From Butyricimonas synergistica DSM 23225 (GTDB lineage Bacteria > Bacteroidota > Bacteroidia > Bacteroidales > Marinifilaceae), in NCBI RefSeq assembly GCF_000379665.1, contig NZ_KB903359.1, forward strand, positions 1 to 64,000: a stretch of DNA of 64,000 nt, in the 5' to 3' direction. How positions within the stretch are numbered: position 1 is the stretch's first letter; every line of letters starts with the position of its first letter. The notes under the pieces were generated by a model. That model made no database searches. It saw only the letters and a program-made list of their open reading frames with translations, and was not told where the DNA came from. Shown here piece by piece: positions 28,477-36,956 of this stretch. A program made the position numbers and the translations under genes.

Positions 28477-28479
28477 GAC

Positions 28480-30807
28480 TTATTCATTTTTGTAATCGTC
28501 TATGTCCGTGTAATAATCTGCACGGTTATCGTTTAGAAGATATTTGGCAAAATAGTACCAGATTTTGTATCGCCAGAAAAGATCTTTCTTCCCCTTGTAC
28601 AAGTGTGCCTGACCGGGTAACACATACATCTCGAAGTTCTTGCCGGCATCGATGAGCGCACTGACAAGACGAAGGGATTGTCCCGGGTGCACGTTATTGT
28701 CCTCGTCCCCGGTGATGACTAAAAGATGCCCCTTGAGTCGCGGTGCCAATTCCCCGGTGGTGGGTATTTTACACGAGAAGATCGTGTCTTTACCTTTGAC
28801 CGTTTGGGTCACCCCGTGATGCGTTTCTCCCCATGCCTGGTTGTAGATGTTGTTATCATGGTTTCCCGAGGAAGCCACAGCTGCTTTGTAAAAATCAGGA
28901 TACGTGCAAATGGCTGCTGCCGACATGAATCCGCCTCCCGAGTGACCGAATATGCCTACACGATTGATATCGATAAACGGATATCGGTCGGCCAATTGTT
29001 CGATACCGCTCTTGTCGTCGGCTAACGGGTAATCCCTGAGATTGCCGTACCCGTACGTGCGGTAAGCCTTGCTACGCAAGGGGGTTCCCCCCCGGTGTCC
29101 GAAGTTCACAACGATAAAACCGACTTGTGCCAAGGCAGCGTTATGATTGCCGGTAGCGGTGAAGTTCAAGTCCAGCGCATCCATCTGGGGACCGGGGTAG
29201 ACGTAAGAAATGATGGGGTATTGTCTGGTGGAATCGAAATCGAACGGTTTCCACATCACGCCGTACAAGTCGGTTACCCCGTCGGCGGCTTTTACCGTGA
29301 AACGTTCGGGCATTTTCCAACCCGACGCAAACAGAGCGGACAAGTCTGCTTCTGCCAACTGGCAGATTAATTTCCCGTTTTTATCACGCAGCACGGAACG
29401 AGGAGCCAAATCCACCCGGGAGAAGTTGTCCGTGAAGTAATTCCCGGAAGGGCTGAACGTCACGTCGTGATTGGCATCCTCGGGCGTGAGCAGTTTTATA
29501 TCGTTCTTCCCGTCGAGGTGCACTTTATACAGGCAGGCGTAATAGGGATGCATCTCTTTTTCCCGCCCGTGACCGATGACGTACGCTTCCCGCCGGTTCG
29601 TGTCGATGCGTACAATTTTTTCCGCCATCCAATCTCCCGCCGTGAGGGCTCTTTTCAATTTCCCGTCAGCGGAGTAAAGATAATAATGTCCCCATCCGCT
29701 GCGTTCCGACCACCAGATAAATTCGTTGTCATCATTGATAAAGGAAATGGATAGGTTTCGGTCATTGAAATTCGGTTTGCATACCTCATTCAACACGACA
29801 GTCACTTCGCCCGTTTTCGTGTCTACCCGACAAATATCCAATTCATCCCGCGTGCGTCTCATGCGTTGCACGTAGAGGTAGGCGCCGTCTTTGGTGGCGT
29901 ACAGGAAATTGAGGTACTGGTCTTGCCACTTCTCGATGGCAACCTTCGTGATTTTCCCGGATTCCGCATCAATTAAAGAGAGTTCATAGTGGGGCACTTT
30001 TTTGTCACCCGGCATGGTGTATTTTTGGTTCCCGGTCATGAACGTGACCATGCGGGGACGCCCCGCGGCAGAGGCACTTACCAATAGTAATGTTTCAAGT
30101 CCGCGGATGTCTTCCCGGATGACAAACATCCGGTGAGTGCCTTTTATCCATCTGGCTCGGGTGGTGAATATCCTTTTCCCATCCCCCGAGGCGTCATCCG
30201 AGTACGAGAACTCTTGCACCCCGTCCGTGGTGATTTGGCGGGCGAGAGAATCAGGTGCGCTCTCCTCGCGCAGCCAGAGGTTATGCTCTTTGGCGTAAGC
30301 GACATACGCCCTGTCTGAAGAATAGGAGTAGAGAATGGAAAGCGGATTATGCGGTTTCTGCTGTTGGGTTCCCGGCTTTTGGCGGGGCACCTCCGTGCAT
30401 TTGCCGGTCTTCATGTCATAACTCAATTGCACCTGATTCGCCCAAAAGGTAAATACGTTTTTGTCTTTACCAAAAGACGGGGTGATACTCAAGTCCCGGG
30501 CGTTGCACGGCTTGTGGGTCAACTCGCTGATCTGTGCCGCCATCTTCTCGCGGTCGAACAAGTGCACGGGTTTTCCCTTCCGCGGATCCACGTGGTAAAA
30601 TTTCCCCCCCCGGCTGGTTTTGTAGGAAAACCAAAAACAGTCGCTATCGGGTATATAGTTGGCTTTTACCGCCCGGGAGTAAAGCAGACTCCCCGCGTTC
30701 GCCACGGAATATTTATCCGCCAATTTATAGTTGGCTTTTTGTTGCCCGTCAACCGCAACAGGCAATAAAAAGAACAAACTCATCCATATACTATACCATC
30801 TCAACAT
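28480..30807 (-). CDS. S9-family prolyl oligopeptidase (dipeptidyl peptidase IV-like)
   Basis: A 775-residue exported peptidase with a cleavable signal (MSLFFLLPVAVDGQ). A beta-propeller (DPPIV_N-like) fills roughly residues 80-520. The alpha/beta-hydrolase domain has the catalytic Ser623 in GHSGGG, a likely Asp703 in GDEDNNVHPG and His735 in GQAH. Such enzymes remove dipeptides or cut short peptides in the periplasm. Placed behind metalloproteases and an importer, it probably trims imported peptides. It starts 7 bases after the thioredoxin-like gene. Confidence 0.93.
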   Translation of the reverse strand: MLRWYSIWMSLFFLLPVAVDGQQKANYKLADKYSVANAGSLLYSRAVKANYIPDSDCFWFSYKTSRGGKFYHVDPRKGKPVHLFDREKMAAQISELTHKPCNARDLSITPSFGKDKNVFTFWANQVQLSYDMKTGKCTEVPRQKPGTQQQKPHNPLSILYSYSSDRAYVAYAKEHNLWLREESAPDSLARQITTDGVQEFSYSDDASGDGKRIFTTRARWIKGTHRMFVIREDIRGLETLLLVSASAAGRPRMVTFMTGNQKYTMPGDKKVPHYELSLIDAESGKITKVAIEKWQDQYLNFLYATKDGAYLYVQRMRRTRDELDICRVDTKTGEVTVVLNEVCKPNFNDRNLSISFINDDNEFIWWSERSGWGHYYLYSADGKLKRALTAGDWMAEKIVRIDTNRREAYVIGHGREKEMHPYYACLYKVHLDGKNDIKLLTPEDANHDVTFSPSGNYFTDNFSRVDLAPRSVLRDKNGKLICQLAEADLSALFASGWKMPERFTVKAADGVTDLYGVMWKPFDFDSTRQYPIISYVYPGPQMDALDLNFTATGNHNAALAQVGFIVVNFGHRGGTPLRSKAYRTYGYGNLRDYPLADDKSGIEQLADRYPFIDINRVGIFGHSGGGFMSAAAICTYPDFYKAAVASSGNHDNNIYNQAWGETHHGVTQTVKGKDTIFSCKIPTTGELAPRLKGHLLVITGDEDNNVHPGQSLRLVSALIDAGKNFEMYVLPGQAHLYKGKKDLFWRYKIWYYFAKYLLNDNRADYYTDIDDYKNE

Positions 30808-30814
30808 ATCTTTG

Positions 30815-31987
30815 TTATTTAATATTAAACCTTAAGAATCCACGTCCAGGAATACTTTGCCTTGCTTTTTTAGAAACTACCGGTCCTTCGGCTGTTTCCA
30901 AGTCATGCAACACATTCTCACATTCCTCTTTAATTTTATCATTATGAGGCAATTCCAATGCTCTTTTTATCCATTCTGTCATTTTTAAACGAACCTCTTT
31001 ATTCCCACGTACCATACGTTCTCCCAGAGCTGCCCAATTACTTAATTCCCGGGCATCCGCTTTTTTCAAACATTGTTCTCCCCAAGCATACGCTTCTTCA
31101 TATTTGCGAGCCCGAAGTAAAGTTATAAATTCGATCTCTTGCTGCATTTTCTTATAATTCGGCAATTTACGATCTTTCAACAAATCAAAATACGTTTGTT
31201 TTTTCTCTTCATTGATAACTTCCTTTTTCCCATCGGTATCGTATAACGCCAATGTTTTACTTATACTGGCATACAAATTACGCATCGTCTGGTTCACTAC
31301 ATATTCCCCGTGAATCTTGCATAACTTTTTATACTCTTTCCCGACAGCAATAACCAAAGGTGTATTAATATCCTGCGCGCAACCATCAAATGCCGCCCAC
31401 AAATATTTATCATTCAATATACCTGTTCCTTGCTCCTCGTAAAGTTGATTCAACACGCTTTCTACAGCATCAGCTTGATAACACGAAAGTAATTCCTTTA
31501 CATACTCCTTCACGAAAGTTTCATCCCGTTCCCCTTTCACAAAACGAGCCTCTTTACCATTATTTCCGATGGCAACTGCTTTTTCCGCCAAAGCAATGAA
31601 AGGCTTAGTTTCCTTATAACCAGACCCTCTTAAAGCAACGAAACCATCATTTGAAATAAACAAATAAGTAGGCAAAGCAACTACCTTAAACTTTTCTTTG
31701 AAAGCTTTCCCCTCCTCACCTTTTCTTGTATTACATTTCAAATTAATGAAATGGCGATTGAAAAAATCTCCTACCTCTTTCAACGGGAATATCTTTTTTA
31801 CCATAGCAGCACATGGTCCACACCAATCCGAATAACAATCCACGAAGATCATTTTTCCCTCTTTCTTTGCCTGTTGCAAAGCCTCTTCCCAAGTACCTTC
31901 AAAAAAACGAATACCTTCATTTTCCTGAGCATACGCACCGCACGTGCAATAGGTAAATAATAACAATATATAGATGATCTTATACAT
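30815..31987 (-). CDS. Exported thioredoxin-fold protein (paralogue A)
   Basis: A 390-residue protein with a Sec-type signal ending around YAQ, a thioredoxin-fold domain with WCGPC (Cys56, Cys59), then a helical domain of about 230 residues with no family I recognise. The whole protein aligns with the product of 32019-33176 from end to end (shared QENEGIxFFxGTWEE, cysteines at the same residue numbers), so the pair is a tandem duplication. Codon use here is AT-richer than in its twin, which suggests the copies have drifted or have different histories. Probable periplasmic disulfide reductase or chaperone. Confidence 0.87.
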   Translation of the reverse strand: MYKIIYILLLFTYCTCGAYAQENEGIRFFEGTWEEALQQAKKEGKMIFVDCYSDWCGPCAAMVKKIFPLKEVGDFFNRHFINLKCNTRKGEEGKAFKEKFKVVALPTYLFISNDGFVALRGSGYKETKPFIALAEKAVAIGNNGKEARFVKGERDETFVKEYVKELLSCYQADAVESVLNQLYEEQGTGILNDKYLWAAFDGCAQDINTPLVIAVGKEYKKLCKIHGEYVVNQTMRNLYASISKTLALYDTDGKKEVINEEKKQTYFDLLKDRKLPNYKKMQQEIEFITLLRARKYEEAYAWGEQCLKKADARELSNWAALGERMVRGNKEVRLKMTEWIKRALELPHNDKIKEECENVLHDLETAEGPVVSKKARQSIPGRGFLRFNIK

Positions 31988-32018
31988 ATTCCTTCGATTT
32001 ATATCGAGCTTGTAATTT

Positions 32019-33176
32019 CTATTTCAAATACCCTCTGATAGGGATCGTGACGCGAGAACCGCCTTTCTGGTACGCGGGAGTTGCAGAAGTCGTCAAATCC
32101 TTCAGCACGCTTTGGGCCTCTTCTTGCAGGCTCGCGTCCACGCCGGCCGCGATGGCACGTTTCATCCATTCCGCCATTTGGGTCCGCACGACTTGATTCT
32201 GGCGCACCATGCGCTCACCCAAAGTTGCCCAGTTACCTAACACGCGGGCATCGGCGTTTGCCAAGAACTTCTCTCCCAAGGCGTATGCCGCCTCGTACTT
32301 ACCGCTCCGGAGCAGGTAGATGAACTCAATCTCCTGTTGCAGCGCCTCGCGATTCGGCACTTTCCGTTCTTCCATCACCTGGAAATACGCCTGCTTTTTC
32401 TCCTCGCTGAACACCTCCTTGCGGCCTTTCCGGTCGTACAAATCGATGACTTTGGAAATGCTCGCGTACAGGTTGCGTACTTTTTGATCCACGGCAAATG
32501 CCCCGTGTATCTTGCACAATTTCTTGTAATCTTTCAGGAAAACCAAGGAAAGCGGGGAGTCGATATTTTCCGCGCAACAGTCGAAAGCCGTCCAGTAATC
32601 CTTATCGCGCAGGATTTTGTGTCCCAGCTCCTTGTACAGTTGTCCTAACGTGGCTTCCGCCTGATCCGCCAGATGAAGGGTAAGCATCTCCTCGAAGTAC
32701 TCTTTCAAGAAAGCCTCGTTTCTCTCGCCTTTGGCAAAACGTTCCTCGTGCCCGTTATGTCCTATTTTCAAGGCTTCTTTTCCCAAGGCGATGAAAGCAT
32801 CCGCCTGCATCCCCCCCATACTGCGATGGGCGACGTAGCCTTCCGGTGTGACAAAAAGGAAAGTGGGATAGGCAACCACGTTATAGCGTTTTGCCAATTC
32901 TTTTCCCTCTTTTTCCATGTCTATTTTCATGCAGATGAAGTTCTTATTATAGAAATCACCTACCTCTTTTAGCGGGAACACGTTTTTCATCATGTAGGCG
33001 CAAGGACCGCACCAAACCGTGTAGCCGTCCACGAAAACCAGTTTATTCTCCTGCCTGGCTTTTTGCACCCCCTCTTCCCATGTCCCGTGGAAGAATTGGA
33101 TACCCTCGTTTTCTTGAGCCACTGCGGGAAGCGACAGGCTGAAAAACAAGATGAAGTGAAGGAATAATTTGTACAT
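32019..33176 (-). CDS. Exported thioredoxin-fold protein (paralogue B)
   Basis: A 385-residue twin of the product of 30815-31987: signal peptide ending AVAQ, WCGPC at residues 55-59 and the same helical C-terminal domain. The redox cysteines are kept in both copies. It lies 5 bases after the TlpA-like gene and 31 bases before paralogue A. In this context it probably keeps cysteines reduced in imported protein substrates or in the operon's own enzymes; this is inference from position. Confidence 0.87.
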   Translation of the reverse strand: MYKLFLHFILFFSLSLPAVAQENEGIQFFHGTWEEGVQKARQENKLVFVDGYTVWCGPCAYMMKNVFPLKEVGDFYNKNFICMKIDMEKEGKELAKRYNVVAYPTFLFVTPEGYVAHRSMGGMQADAFIALGKEALKIGHNGHEERFAKGERNEAFLKEYFEEMLTLHLADQAEATLGQLYKELGHKILRDKDYWTAFDCCAENIDSPLSLVFLKDYKKLCKIHGAFAVDQKVRNLYASISKVIDLYDRKGRKEVFSEEKKQAYFQVMEERKVPNREALQQEIEFIYLLRSGKYEAAYALGEKFLANADARVLGNWATLGERMVRQNQVVRTQMAEWMKRAIAAGVDASLQEEAQSVLKDLTTSATPAYQKGGSRVTIPIRGYLK

Positions 33177-33181
33177 GACGT

Positions 33182-34531
33182 TTAATTTTTAGCGTTTAAT
33201 AACTCGTGAAATTTCTCAGCCGTGGCTTTGTCTGACGGACGGGACATATTGGCATCTATAATCTTCCCTTCCCGATCCAACAATACAAAACGGGGTACGG
33301 ACATCGAGGCAGGCATAAAATTCTTCAACCACGCCCAATTCTCGCCCAAGTGCAACTGGATGCCGCCCAAGCCCATCTTCTCGATCGTCTGCTTCCACAA
33401 CTCGATATCTTTATTCTTATCCACGGAAAGGCTCACGAACAAAATATCCTTTCCCTCGAAACGCTTTTCCAGATCCAACAGGCTGGGCATTTCTCCCTTG
33501 CAAGGACCGCACCAGGTCGCCCACATGTCTATATACACGAACTTGCCTTTCAAGTCCGCCAAGGTCACCGTTTCCCCTTTGTTGTCCTGGAAACTGAAAT
33601 CCGGACAGGGCTGTCCCGGGGCGATCTTCTCCGCTTGCTTGCAAGCCTTGGCAAACAAAGCCAACCTTTCGGGATCTTGCACGTACTGGCGATACAAGTT
33701 ATTATATCTTTCGATACCGTCCGCCCCGAAATGGAAAAGAGTGATATCCACCAGATAGGACAACACGGCGGGATCTTTCATGTTTTCAAAAATAGATTCC
33801 AATCTCCGGTCTGCCAGTTCCGTTCCCTCCAACAACCGCTTCGTATCATTTTTCATCCGCACCAACAACCGGATATACTGGTCCAAAAATTCGCGATAGG
33901 CAGGAATCACCATAAACGTGGAATCATCAATCACCCGTTCACGCACCGTTTGCAAATACAGTGCCGTATCCCTCGTGAACACGCGCAACAATTGCAATAA
34001 TGAATTTGTCTGCAAACGTTTGTGCTCCAATTGCTTGAAATCCTTTGAAAAGGAGGTTCCCTCCAATTTTTGCCGATTAACCATCAAAATAGAATCGGAT
34101 GTATTGACGTATGCCTGTATTCCTCCAGTAGCGACCTGAACCCCTCCCCGACTGTAAAAATTTATCTGGTTCAAGAACTCCGTTTCTTTCGCTAACGACC
34201 CGCTATACCTGATTTCCTTCTCCCCCGGTTTCATGCTATAAGAGAGTTTCAAATCCTTGCCGGGTTCCAAATAAACCAATTTCGACTCAAATTTCCGCGC
34301 ATTCACGGTAGCGTAAACCGGAGATTGGATATCCAACTCGATACTTCCCTGACCGGTCACGGAATCTATCGCCACCGGCCGATCCGCCACACCGATTTTC
34401 ACGCGAGGCGCCGTACCGTTATAATCCCGAATGTCAAAAGACAACGTGGCAGTTTGCTTTCCCTTGCACCCGTAGAGTGCAAGAGAGAAGCAAAAAATCC
34501 ATAATATGTATTTCAATGGTTTCATTTTCAT
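33182..34531 (-). CDS. TlpA-like thiol-disulfide lipoprotein
   Basis: A 449-residue lipoprotein (signal ending LALYGC). An N-terminal beta domain with PVYATVNARKFESKLVYLEPGK and a helical linker precede a thioredoxin fold with MWATWCGPC (Cys341, Cys344) and a SVPRF cis-proline loop. The plan matches that of the product at 27157-28476. It starts 4 bases after the degenerate protease stop, showing tight operon packing. Confidence 0.9.
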   Translation of the reverse strand: MKMKPLKYILWIFCFSLALYGCKGKQTATLSFDIRDYNGTAPRVKIGVADRPVAIDSVTGQGSIELDIQSPVYATVNARKFESKLVYLEPGKDLKLSYSMKPGEKEIRYSGSLAKETEFLNQINFYSRGGVQVATGGIQAYVNTSDSILMVNRQKLEGTSFSKDFKQLEHKRLQTNSLLQLLRVFTRDTALYLQTVRERVIDDSTFMVIPAYREFLDQYIRLLVRMKNDTKRLLEGTELADRRLESIFENMKDPAVLSYLVDITLFHFGADGIERYNNLYRQYVQDPERLALFAKACKQAEKIAPGQPCPDFSFQDNKGETVTLADLKGKFVYIDMWATWCGPCKGEMPSLLDLEKRFEGKDILFVSLSVDKNKDIELWKQTIEKMGLGGIQLHLGENWAWLKNFMPASMSVPRFVLLDREGKIIDANMSRPSDKATAEKFHELLNAKN

Positions 34532-34535
34532 TATC

Positions 34536-36938
34536 CTATTTCTTTACCGCGTTTTTAGCAGCATTTTCAACCGTATTCCATTTCACTTTCATGATCACGC
34601 CCATCTCTTTGTAGTATTGACGGCTTCTCAAATCCGAGTGCGTGCGTCCCAACTCCTCGAACTTTTTGGTCATGAACGCCGCACGGTCCTGCAAATAGAA
34701 GCAAAGCTGGTCCACCCTTCCGGTCACGTTCAATTTCAAACAGGCCGTCAAGAACTCTTTCACGAAATTGTGTTGCAAACGGGCACGATACAAGTCTACA
34801 GGTTTTGACGCGCTGTAATTCAAGAATACCCCGTTATCAATCAACGCGAACAAGTCATCCAGCGTGTACGCCCGATCGCCCGCTTTTTCCTGAGCCTCCA
34901 TCAGACGCATCAGACGGGTGTATTCCAACATATTCTTGGCTACAGGCATGATCAACAGGTTCATCCCCATGGCAACATTCGCCCCATGCACGCTCTCCAC
35001 GTCCGGCGTATCCAACCAAGCCGGCATGCCCGAGAAAATATACTTGTTCACAAACTGCTCCATCTCTTTCTTTTGGCTCTTGGGCAGATAGTGCACACGC
35101 TCGTCGTTAAACCCGGCAAGCACCGGTTCGTACCAACTGTTTTCAAGATAATCCAACGCCACTTTCACGTATTCCCCGTAGCACGCTCTAAATACACCGA
35201 CCAATTCCGTGTAACGCATCCAATCATCTTTCTTGTCCAATTGATCGGCAATCTCTTCAATACGGGAAGAAAGGCGTTTCAAGTTTTCAAGCCCTAACAG
35301 GGCCGTCTGCAATTTATTTTGTCCCAAGTCGTTCGGGTTCACCCGATAACCGAAACTCTTTGCCGGAGCGTAATACAATGCCGGATTATTCTTTGCCTTT
35401 GCCGCGATAGCCTTCAAAGCCGAGTGCTCGGCGGTAGCGTCCATCCCGGGAAACTGGCGGTATCCCCACTCGATAGCCCAACGGTCGTAATCCGAAGCCT
35501 TGGAGAAGAGTTCCCGCAAGGTCATCCCGTCACCGGGTTGCGCGGCGAAATTGAAAATACATCCATCCGTCACGGATGCTGAAATCCCATGCTCGCGCAC
35601 CCAGGCAGCATCCCGCAACTGTTGTGTCGTGTAAGCCATGCTTCCGGCAAAATTGGGAAGCAATCCCAATACCTGTCCCAGCGTGTTGGACGTGCGATAA
35701 CGGAAATATTCGGTAAACACCACGGGCAACGAATCGGTAAATACTTTCGGTTCGTATCCGCCCAATTGCATGGTGTAGTTATCCATATTGTCATTCCAAT
35801 TCTGGCAAGATAAACCGACACACGCACTCAAGATCTCTCCGGTTCTCGCGTCGCTGACGATCGTCTGTTGCGGGGCACCCAATACATACGAGTAAACAAT
35901 CTGGTGGTAAGCGATTCTCACCTCCGGCTCCCCGTCCTGTACCTGCAACACGTTCTTGAATCCGGCTGCCTCAAAGCAACGATTCCACTCCTCGACTCCC
36001 CGGAGCACTTGGCTACGCAAAGCCGGACTGAACGTCTTGTCGAAATAGACCCGAATCGGAAGCACCGGTTCCACCAGCTCTCCCCGTTTGTATTTCTCCA
36101 TATCCTCGGGGGTCACTTGCAAATTCCAACGTTTCACGATCGTTTCTTTCTTCACGCCATTCGGATTTTTGTCGTAATCATTATAAGAGATCACGTCATA
36201 CCCGATCCGGGGATCCGCATGACGCTCGGCAATCGTGCGGTCCGGCAACTGCTGCAAGCTCCATTCCACCCATGCCGCATTATGCGTATCCCTTCCGGGC
36301 ATCCCGAATATCCCGGGCGTAAAGGTAGACTGGGCACGCAATGACATAAACTTCACCCCGTCATTGATCACCAACACCGTATCCAGGAAAGAACGGTCCG
36401 CGGCAGGTGTATTTATGACCGACTGGTTCGGGAATGAAAACAATTTCCCGGAAGCGTTCACGTCCGACGTGATGTCGATGATATATCCTTGTTTGTCTTT
36501 CCCGTAAGCAACGATAGGGTAAGAGAACAACACCGGCTTCAACGAAGCGGCAGCCACGGCTCCCGCCATGTCCCCGCTGGCACGGTCGGAACAAATCTGC
36601 TGTTTCACTTCCAGCTGGTCCCCTTTCGGACCCACGTTGAACACCAGCACGCTGGTGATGGAAGAAACCACGCCCGCGTTCTGCCCTTTCGTCAAGGCAC
36701 CACTCACCAACAAATCTTTACCGATAGAAGCCGCCGGTATTTCCACGTAACATTTTTGGGCATCCCGGTACACGGGAAAAGTTCCCTCCAGCTTCTTTAT
36801 ATCTTTCTTGAAAAACGCCTCGTAGCTCTTCGGGGCCTTTTTCATCGCTCCCGGCTTTTTCTCTTGTGCCACAGAGAAAAACGGCATGCAAACCGCCAGA
36901 AGTACGATTATATAACTACATCTCTTCATGATTTTCAT
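34536..36938 (-). CDS. Inactive paralogue of the zinc metalloprotease (pseudoenzyme)
   Basis: An 800-residue exported protein homologous over its full length to the active proteases at 36957-39473 and 8376-10922: DUF5118-like N-terminus, EKYKRGELVEPVLPIRVYFDK, ADPRIGY, a helix at the former active site and the NFAAQPGD block. The zinc site is gone. Where the others read HExGHxLGLxHNF, this one reads NTLGQVLGLLPNF (418-430), so all three histidines and the glutamate are replaced (N, T, Q, P). The frame is otherwise intact, with a signal peptide (VCMPFFSVAQ) and no stops, so it is kept under selection. Probable roles: substrate binding, a subunit or chaperone of the active sister, or an inhibitor. 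Confidence 0.88.
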   Translation of the reverse strand: MKIMKRCSYIIVLLAVCMPFFSVAQEKKPGAMKKAPKSYEAFFKKDIKKLEGTFPVYRDAQKCYVEIPAASIGKDLLVSGALTKGQNAGVVSSITSVLVFNVGPKGDQLEVKQQICSDRASGDMAGAVAAASLKPVLFSYPIVAYGKDKQGYIIDITSDVNASGKLFSFPNQSVINTPAADRSFLDTVLVINDGVKFMSLRAQSTFTPGIFGMPGRDTHNAAWVEWSLQQLPDRTIAERHADPRIGYDVISYNDYDKNPNGVKKETIVKRWNLQVTPEDMEKYKRGELVEPVLPIRVYFDKTFSPALRSQVLRGVEEWNRCFEAAGFKNVLQVQDGEPEVRIAYHQIVYSYVLGAPQQTIVSDARTGEILSACVGLSCQNWNDNMDNYTMQLGGYEPKVFTDSLPVVFTEYFRYRTSNTLGQVLGLLPNFAGSMAYTTQQLRDAAWVREHGISASVTDGCIFNFAAQPGDGMTLRELFSKASDYDRWAIEWGYRQFPGMDATAEHSALKAIAAKAKNNPALYYAPAKSFGYRVNPNDLGQNKLQTALLGLENLKRLSSRIEEIADQLDKKDDWMRYTELVGVFRACYGEYVKVALDYLENSWYEPVLAGFNDERVHYLPKSQKKEMEQFVNKYIFSGMPAWLDTPDVESVHGANVAMGMNLLIMPVAKNMLEYTRLMRLMEAQEKAGDRAYTLDDLFALIDNGVFLNYSASKPVDLYRARLQHNFVKEFLTACLKLNVTGRVDQLCFYLQDRAAFMTKKFEELGRTHSDLRSRQYYKEMGVIMKVKWNTVENAAKNAVKK

Positions 36939-36956
36939 TTCTTAACTTTCACGATA

